A DNA stretch of 11,315 nt from assembly GCA_934553285.1 (NCBI GenBank), contig CAKTFD010000073.1, forward strand, positions 1-11,315, in the 5' to 3' direction. Made by a program: the position numbers and the translations under genes. A model generated the notes under the pieces. It saw only the letters and a list, made by a program, of their open reading frames with translations, was not told the DNA's origin and did not search any database. The DNA is from an uncultured Faecalibacterium sp. (GTDB lineage: Bacteria; Bacillota; Clostridia; Oscillospirales; Ruminococcaceae). Below are positions 6,199 through 11,315 of this stretch, one piece after another. Each line of letters opens with the position of its first letter. Position 1 is the stretch's first letter.

Positions 6199-6666
6199 AT
6201 GGATCATCTGCATAAATTTACCGCCCTTGCACTGAGTGCTGTGCTGGCTGTCTGCCTGCTGGCAGGCTGCGGCGCTTCGGCTTCCAGCACGGCATCTTCC
6301 GCCGCGTCCAGCGTGGCATCCTCTGCTGCTTCCAGTGCGGCATCCTCTGTGGCCTCTGCGCCCGCCGATGCCCAGGCAACCGTGGAGTTTACCGTGACCG
6401 GCGCAGACGGCAGCGCCTCCAGCGTGCTGCTGAACGTGACCGATGGCGAAAAGCTGAGCACTGCGCTGGCCGAGGCCGGCATCATCAGCCAGGAAGAGGC
6501 CGATGCGGGCTTTGTGACCACCGTAAACGGGGAAACGGCCGACTACAACAAGGACCAGGCCTGGTGGTGCCTGACCGATGCCACCGGCGAGATGACCACG
6601 GTGGGCGTGGCCGATATCGAACTGCACGATGGTGACAGCTATGCCTTTACCTACACCAAGGGGTAA
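6199..6666 (+). CDS. Lipoprotein with a DUF4430-like (transcobalamin-type) C-terminal domain
   Basis: A 155-residue secreted lipoprotein. The signal peptide (1-23) ends in lipobox LLAGC with Cys24 as the lipidated residue. Residues about 25-58 are a low-complexity Ala/Ser linker. Residues about 60-155 look like a DUF4430 domain, related to the C-terminal domain of transcobalamin and intrinsic factor, with the WWCLTDA segment and the ending DGDSYAFTYTKG typical of the family. AAGGAG (6183-6188) fixes the ATG. The next gene encodes an ECF-type S component overlapping this one, so a role in presenting a vitamin (cobalamin is the natural guess) at the cell surface is likely but not shown. The family call comes from pattern memory, not a search. 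Confidence 0.8.
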   Translation: MDHLHKFTALALSAVLAVCLLAGCGASASSTASSAASSVASSAASSAASSVASAPADAQATVEFTVTGADGSASSVLLNVTDGEKLSTALAEAGIISQEEADAGFVTTVNGETADYNKDQAWWCLTDATGEMTTVGVADIELHDGDSYAFTYTKG

Positions 6667-7180
6667 AAAACCGGCATCCCTGCATACACGGGTGCTGCGG
6701 CTGGTGCTCGGCGGCCTGATGGGGGCGCTGCTGGTGGTAAGCAAGCAGGCCATGAGCGGTGTGCCCAACCTGGAACCGGTGAGCCTGCTCATCATCCTGT
6801 TTGCGCTGGAACTCCCCCGCGAAACGCCGGGAGCCATTACGGTATTCATCCTGCTGCAGGGGGTGCTGTACGGCTTTGGCCTGTGGTGGGTGATGTACCT
6901 GTATGTATGGTATCTGCTGGCGCTGCTGGTATGGCTGCTGCGCCGCATGGACAGCGCCTTTTTCTGGGCGGTGTTCAGCGGGCTGTACGGCCTGTGCTTT
7001 GGCGGGCTGTGCGCAGCGGTATATCTGTTTGCCAAGACCCCTGCCTTTGCACTGAGCTGGTGGCTCAGCGGCCTGAGCTATGATGTGATGCACGGCGTGG
7101 GCAACTTTGTGCTGATGCTGCTGCTCTACCGCCCGCTGCGCAGGGCGCTGCAGGCCGCCAGAAAACAGCTGCGGATATAA
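6629..7180 (+). CDS. ECF transporter S component-like membrane protein
   Basis: Up to 183 residues, very hydrophobic, with about five or six membrane segments after residue 22 (for example LVLGGLMGALLVVSKQAMSG, then LLALLVWLLRRMD). Length, topology and pattern fit the substrate-binding S subunit of energy-coupling factor vitamin transporters, which use a shared EcfAAT module usually encoded elsewhere. None is in this window. The start is uncertain: ATG 6629 and ATG 6641 both lie inside the previous gene (overlap 38 or 26 bases), and GTG 6692 is just after it. No clear ribosome binding site exists, so translation is probably coupled to the lipoprotein gene. The pairing suggests that lipoprotein and S component act together on one substrate, possibly cobalamin. 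Confidence 0.75.
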   Translation: MVTAMPLPTPRGKKPASLHTRVLRLVLGGLMGALLVVSKQAMSGVPNLEPVSLLIILFALELPRETPGAITVFILLQGVLYGFGLWWVMYLYVWYLLALLVWLLRRMDSAFFWAVFSGLYGLCFGGLCAAVYLFAKTPAFALSWWLSGLSYDVMHGVGNFVLMLLLYRPLRRALQAARKQLRI

Positions 7181-7208
7181 CGGCTGCAGCAGAAAAGTGG
7201 ATAGACGC

Positions 7209-7250
7209 AAAAACGGGGCTGCCGCACAGAAATGTGCAGCAGCCCCGTTT
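7209..7250 (-). terminator. Convergent terminator, best oriented for the leftward eno and micro-ORF transcript
   Basis: A 12-bp perfect stem pairs 7211-7222 (AAACGGGGCTGC) with 7239-7250, then one C-A mismatch and GCACA/TGTGC (7224-7228/7233-7237) around a GAAA loop. Read leftward it ends in five Ts (7213-7209), a strong terminator. Read rightward it ends only in TTTGAC, so it may end the S-component transcript less efficiently. Confidence 0.85.
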
Positions 7251-7256
7251 GACTGC

Positions 7257-7337
7257 TCAGAGCCAGCGCTCCGAGATGATCCACCACATGCCGGGCAGGT
7301 TGATCCGGCCAAGCAGATGTTCCAGTATGATCAGCAT
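7257..7337 (-). CDS. Candidate micro-ORF B, 26 codons, hydrophobic and tryptophan-rich
   Basis: The frame runs from ATG (7337-7335) to TGA (7259-7257), 26 residues beginning MLIILEHLLG and ending in a WW-containing segment. AAAGGAG lies at 7350-7344, six bases before the start, an ideal ribosome binding site. It starts 26 bases after micro-ORF A and ends 7 bases before the terminator stem. The peptide is short, amphipathic or membrane-seeking, with three Trp and a mix of Glu, His and Arg. No family is recognised. A small membrane peptide, secreted peptide or toxin-like product are all possible. The strong ribosome binding site and snug terminator are the reasons for calling it. Confidence 0.5.
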   Translation of the reverse strand: MLIILEHLLGRINLPGMWWIISERWL

Positions 7338-7363
7338 CTTATTCTCCTTTCAGACAGTCAGTT

Positions 7364-7456
7364 TCAGGCAAACAGGCTCTTGAGCAAAAACAGAAGCAGC
7401 TTTGCAAAACTGCCGCCGCCCAAGAGATCGAGCAGCGGCCCCAGGCTTTGAAACAT
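7364..7456 (-). CDS. Candidate micro-ORF A, 30 codons, hydrophobic helix
   Basis: The frame runs from ATG (7456-7454) to TGA (7366-7364), 30 residues beginning MFQSLGPLLDLL. A GGG turn at 13-15 is followed by a Leu/Phe-rich helix with two lysines (Lys19, Lys26). AAAGGAG lies at 7473-7467, ten bases upstream of the ATG. It sits 135 bases after the eno stop on the same strand. A GC hairpin (CCCGGC/GCCGGG at 7492-7497/7503-7508) lies between, without a T-run, so read-through from eno is plausible. I see no good -35 for a separate promoter, only TATATA-like bases near 7520-7527. No family is recognised. Confidence 0.5.
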   Translation of the reverse strand: MFQSLGPLLDLLGGGSFAKLLLFLLKSLFA

Positions 7457-7591
7457 GGAAGGTTTGCTCCTTTCGTTTCATTCCGGCCCGGCCCGGCGGG
7501 GTGCCGGGTGCCGGTCTGCCTTATATACGGTTCAGCCTGCCGCAGGATTGCAGGATGCAGGGTGGTAAATACTGGGAACATATGGCGGGCG

Positions 7592-8977
<1,386 letters not shown>

Positions 8978-8984
8978 CGCTAAT

Positions 8985-9013
8985 ATGCTACCACGCTTTG
9001 TGCCCCGGTGCAA
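8985..9013 (-). promoter_or_regulatory. Probable eno promoter
   Basis: On the minus strand, -35 TTGCAC (9013-9008), a 17-base spacer, and -10 TAGCAT (8990-8985), with an extended -10 TGG just upstream. The predicted start is near 8978, leaving a leader of about 88 bases. The extended -10 form TGnTAnnAT resembles the pflB promoter. Confidence 0.55.
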
Positions 9014-9178
9014 GAGCCGGTGCGTATGTTTGCGGCCGTAAATTTTTAACCGGGCGCAAAGCAGCGGGCCGGGCAGGCAAAGCGCCCCAAAACATACCGA
9101 TAGTCTGCCCGCTGCAAAAGCGAGGATACGTTCTACCTGCCATGTTGATTTTATATGGCAGATATACCAAAAATCTTC
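9014..9178. other. Divergent spacer between eno and the MATE gene
   Basis: No gene is visible. One inverted repeat pairs GCAGCGGGC (9061-9069) with GCCCGCTGC (9107-9115) across 37 bases. GGGCAG (9071-9076) can pair with CTGCCC (9105-9110) instead. The right half (9140-9190) is AT-rich, as expected for a promoter region. No function is assigned. Confidence 0.4.
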
Positions 9179-9207
9179 TTTACTTTTTGGAAAGTTAGCT
9201 CTATACT
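9179..9207 (+). promoter_or_regulatory. Probable promoter of the MATE gene
   Basis: TTTACT (9179-9184), a 17-base spacer and TATACT (9202-9207). The predicted start is near 9214, about 53 bases before the ATG. Confidence 0.6.
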
Positions 9208-9266
9208 GGGGTGCGGCTTTTACGCTGTTTTTATGAGAATGGTCGTTACAGAGGAGGATTTTTGCA

Positions 9267-10688
9267 ATGAATAAGGATCTGACGGTGGGCAAACCGTCAC
9301 AGGTACTGTGGCAATTCTGTCTGCCCATGTTCGGCAGCATCATTTTCCAGCAGCTGTACAATATCGCCGACAGCCTGGTGGCGGGCAAGTTTATCGGCGA
9401 GAATGCGCTGGCTGCGGTGGGCAACAGCTACGAGATCACCCTGATCTTCATCGCCTTTGCCTTTGGCTGCAACATCGGCTGCTCGGTCATCGTGTCCCGC
9501 TACTTTGGCGCAAAGGACTACGGCGAGATGAAGACCTCGGTGTACACCTCGCTGATCGGTTCCGCCGTGCTGTGCGCCGTGCTGATGGGCATTGGCCTGT
9601 TTGGCTGCGATGCCCTGCTGCAGCTCATCAACACCCCGGCGGAGATCCTGGCGGACTCTGAGCTGTATCTGGATATCTACGTCCTGGGGCTGCCCTTCAT
9701 GTTCTTCTATAATATCGCCACCGGCATCTTCTCGGCGCTGGGCGACAGCAAGACGCCGTTCTACTTCCTGGCGGTCTCCTCGCTGTCCAACATCGGGGTG
9801 GATATCCTGTTCGTGGCCGGGTTCAGGATGGGCGTGGCCGGTGTGGCCTGGGCCACCTTCCTGTGCCAGGGCGTCAGCTGCGTGCTGGCCATGGCGGTGG
9901 TGTTCCGCCGCATCCGCGCCTTCCGTACCCAGGGGCATGTGGCGCTGTTCTCCTGGAATATGCTGGGCAAGGTGGCGGTGGTGGCCGTCCCCAGCATCCT
10001 GCAGCAGAGCTTTGTTTCGGTGGGCAACATCATCCTGCAGAGCGTCATCAACACCTTTGGCGCCAGTGTTATTGCGGGCTACTCTGCCGCTGTCAAGCTG
10101 AACAATATGGTCATCACCTCCTTTACCACCCTGGGCAACGGCATCTCCAACTACACCTCCCAGAACATGGGTGCCGGTAAGATGGACCGCGTCAAGGAGG
10201 GCTTTGGGGCAGGCCGCAACCTGGTGTGGCTGCTGTGTGTGCCGCTGGTGGTGCTGTACTTCTTCTTTGGCCGTTTCCTGCTGCTGCTGTTCATGAACGA
10301 CCCGCAAGGCCCCGCCATCGATACCGGTATGCTGTTTCTGCGCATCCTGTCGCCCTTCTACTTTGTGGTGTCGGTCAAGCTGGTGGCAGACGGCATCCTG
10401 CGCGGCTGCGGGCTGATGGTGCGGTTCATGATCGCGACCTTTACCGACCTGATCCTGCGCGTGGGCATCGCCATTGTGCTCAGCGGCACTGCGCTTGGCT
10501 CTACCGGCATCTGGCTGGCATGGCCTGTGGGCTGGTGCATCGGCACGGCGCTTTCGCTGGTGTTCTACCTTACCGCTATCCGCAAGGCGCTGGCACAGCC
10601 GGTGCCGGTGGCGGAAGCAGAAGGACAGGCTGCGGAACCGCGTGCCGAGGCAGAGTTTGCCGCCGATGCCGAGATGGAAACACTGTAA
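9267..10688 (+). CDS. MATE family efflux transporter
   Basis: A 473-residue inner-membrane protein with about 12 membrane segments in two related halves, typical of multidrug and toxic compound extrusion pumps driven by Na+ or H+. The N-terminal signature reads LCLP-like at WQFCLPMFGSIIFQQLYNI, then ADSLVAGKFIGENALAAVG. The loop VSRYFGAKDYGEMKTSV in the first half matches TSQNMGAGKMDRVKEGF in the second half, as expected for the internal repeat. The ATG follows GAGGAGG (9251-9257) at 9 bases. The last 30 or so residues form an Ala/Glu-rich acidic cytoplasmic tail, beyond the usual membrane core. The substrate cannot be told from sequence. It appears monocistronic, with its own promoter. Confidence 0.93.
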   Translation: MNKDLTVGKPSQVLWQFCLPMFGSIIFQQLYNIADSLVAGKFIGENALAAVGNSYEITLIFIAFAFGCNIGCSVIVSRYFGAKDYGEMKTSVYTSLIGSAVLCAVLMGIGLFGCDALLQLINTPAEILADSELYLDIYVLGLPFMFFYNIATGIFSALGDSKTPFYFLAVSSLSNIGVDILFVAGFRMGVAGVAWATFLCQGVSCVLAMAVVFRRIRAFRTQGHVALFSWNMLGKVAVVAVPSILQQSFVSVGNIILQSVINTFGASVIAGYSAAVKLNNMVITSFTTLGNGISNYTSQNMGAGKMDRVKEGFGAGRNLVWLLCVPLVVLYFFFGRFLLLLFMNDPQGPAIDTGMLFLRILSPFYFVVSVKLVADGILRGCGLMVRFMIATFTDLILRVGIAIVLSGTALGSTGIWLAWPVGWCIGTALSLVFYLTAIRKALAQPVPVAEAEGQAAEPRAEAEFAADAEMETL

Positions 10689-10741
10689 CCATTTTGCAAT
10701 TTGTGAATCCGTTTCATGTCACAGATAAACAAAATGAGCAA

Positions 10742-10790
10742 TTTGATATAGTGCACAAAAACGTATTTGAATTTTTGTATAAATTATCAA
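10742..10790. repeat. AT-rich nested inverted repeat after the MATE gene
   Basis: TTTGATA (10742-10748) is inverted against TTATCAA (10784-10790), with one mismatch in the seven. Inside, ACAAAAA (10755-10761) pairs perfectly with TTTTTGT (10772-10778). The stretch 10689-10800 is much more AT-rich than the genes on either side. It may end the MATE transcript or act as an upstream element for the next promoter. Confidence 0.4.
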
Positions 10791-10802
10791 CAAAGACGAG
10801 AA

Positions 10803-10828
10803 AAAGCGCCCAAAAGTATGGACGCTTT
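10803..10828 (+). terminator. Weak terminator-like hairpin after the MATE gene
   Basis: AAAGCGCCC (10803-10811) pairs with GGACGCTTT (10820-10828) with one C-A mismatch and an 8-base loop. It is followed only by GTGAATTG, so the T-run is limited to the arm itself. AAAAA precedes it, so it may work better on the other strand. Confidence 0.4.
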
Positions 10829-10833
10829 GTGAA

Positions 10834-10862
10834 TTGCGGTTTTGGACCCGGATAGCTATAAT
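10834..10862 (+). promoter_or_regulatory. Promoter of the substrate-binding protein gene
   Basis: TTGCGG (10834-10839), a 17-base spacer and a perfect TATAAT (10857-10862). The predicted start is near 10869, leaving a leader of about 103 bases. Confidence 0.7.
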
Positions 10863-10876
10863 AACAAACAAGAACA

Positions 10877-10920
10877 GAGGCAAGGTCGCTTTAGAGGGGA
10901 AGGGCCTTGCTTCCGTTTTT
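10877..10920 (+). terminator. Leader terminator (possible attenuator) before the substrate-binding gene
   Basis: GAGGCAAGGTC (10877-10887) pairs with GGCCTTGCTTC (10903-10913), 11 pairs including two G-U, with a 15-base loop, followed by CGTTTTT. An alternative 5-bp stem GGAAG/CTTCC (10898-10902/10910-10914) uses the same 3' strand. It lies only about 8 bases after the predicted start, so it would truncate transcripts at about 50 bases unless bypassed. A TATAAA at 10942-10947 could be a second -10, without a good -35. Confidence 0.6.
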
Positions 10921-10971
10921 ATCCATGAATCCTAATTTATCCTATAAAATACTCCGAAGGAGGAGATTTTT

Positions 10972-11315
10972 ATGAAAAAGATGATCTCTCGTCGTCAGTT
11001 CCTGGCTGCTGCCGGTGTGGTTGCTGCAGCAGGTGCACTGACTGCCTGCGGCGGTTCTTCCGCAAGCACTGCAAGTTCTGCTGCCGGTTCTGCCGCTGGT
11101 TCCGCTGCTGCTTCCGGCAGCACCATCAAGGTGGGTGTCATGGGTCCCCTGACCGGCGATGTTTCCGTTTACGGCAAGGCCGTTGTCAACGGTGCCAGCC
11201 TGTACTTAAAGCAGGTCAACGAAAAGGGCGGCGTCAACGGCAAGCAGCTGGAGATCATCACCATGGATGAGCAGGGCGATGAGGCCCAGGCCGTTACCTG
11301 CTTTACCAAGATGGT
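10972..11315 (+). CDS. ABC transporter substrate-binding lipoprotein, branched-chain amino acid type (5' part only)
   Basis: The first 114 residues are visible and the frame runs off the window. Residues 1-25 are a signal peptide with SRRQFL at 6-11, which fits the twin-arginine consensus, and lipobox LTAC with Cys26. A short Ala/Ser/Gly linker follows (about 27-50). The mature domain begins IKVGVMGPLTGDVSVYG, then NEKGGVNGKQLEIITMD, the pattern of the LivJ/LivK-like periplasmic-binding family (Peripla_BP_6). It would capture a branched-chain or other amino acid, or a related small ligand, for an ABC importer whose genes should lie to the right. The ATG follows AAGGAGGAG (10957-10965). Its codons favour GCT, GGT and GTT more than the neighbours, which suggests high expression. 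Confidence 0.9.
   Translation, partial: MKKMISRRQFLAAAGVVAAAGALTACGGSSASTASSAAGSAAGSAAASGSTIKVGVMGPLTGDVSVYGKAVVNGASLYLKQVNEKGGVNGKQLEIITMDEQGDEAQAVTCFTKM

Noticed and set aside
7339..7581. An 80-codon frame overlapping the micro-ORFs on the minus strand, and a 43-codon frame in the same area starting near 7483
   Set aside because: Neither has a ribosome binding site before its start. Both overlap micro-ORF A and the second AAAGGAG site, and their composition looks like random GC-rich translation.

Overview
The window reads as a chromosomal segment of a GC-rich, strictly fermentative Firmicute. The most likely placement is a Faecalibacterium-like member of the Oscillospirales. This is inferred from the anaerobic pyruvate formate-lyase pair, strong AGGAGG ribosome binding sites, a Firmicute-type T-box leader, Ala/Ser-rich lipoprotein linkers and the codon bias. 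No marker gene proves it. There are eight sizeable genes (six complete, one cut at each window edge) plus two very small candidate genes. All the large genes belong to recognisable families except the first fragment. The novelty is in the intergenic DNA.

Layout. 1-369 is the 3' end of an unrecognised gene, closed by a terminator. 370-958 is a long non-coding block rich in hairpins. It holds copies of a GTTAG-N7-TAAC palindrome, a good promoter at 734-762, and a leader whose GAAAACC segment can pair either with an upstream strand or in a terminator-like hairpin. It precedes pflB (959-3211) and the overlapping pflA (3198-3950), the pyruvate formate-lyase enzyme and its radical-SAM activase. 3951-4234 has a terminator followed by a palindromic element of about 119 bp. 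A textbook promoter (4235-4263) then drives a complete cysteine T-box leader (about 4270-4535) in front of cysS (4571-5968), which ends in a large nested terminator.

6199-7180 is a two-gene set: a lipoprotein with a C-terminal DUF4430-like domain, overlapped by an ECF-transporter S-component-like membrane protein. The pair looks like a vitamin (possibly cobalamin) uptake module. On the opposite strand, enolase (8890 to 7592) is followed by two tandem micro-ORFs of 30 and 26 codons, each behind an AAAGGAG site. That group ends at a strong hairpin with a T-run (7250-7209).

From 9179 rightward there is a MATE-family efflux gene (9267-10688), an AT-rich spacer, and a promoter with an early terminator-like hairpin. 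The last feature is the start of an ABC substrate-binding lipoprotein of the branched-chain amino acid type (10972 to the window end).

The physiological thread is glycolysis and fermentation: enolase feeds the phosphoenolpyruvate/pyruvate node that PFL cleaves to acetyl-CoA and formate. The same palindrome occurs upstream of pflB and at the predicted +1 of eno, which suggests a shared regulator. The best candidates for something undescribed are the micro-ORF pair, that shared operator, and the structured pflB leader. Expression of both micro-ORFs and function of all these sites are inference from sequence alone.
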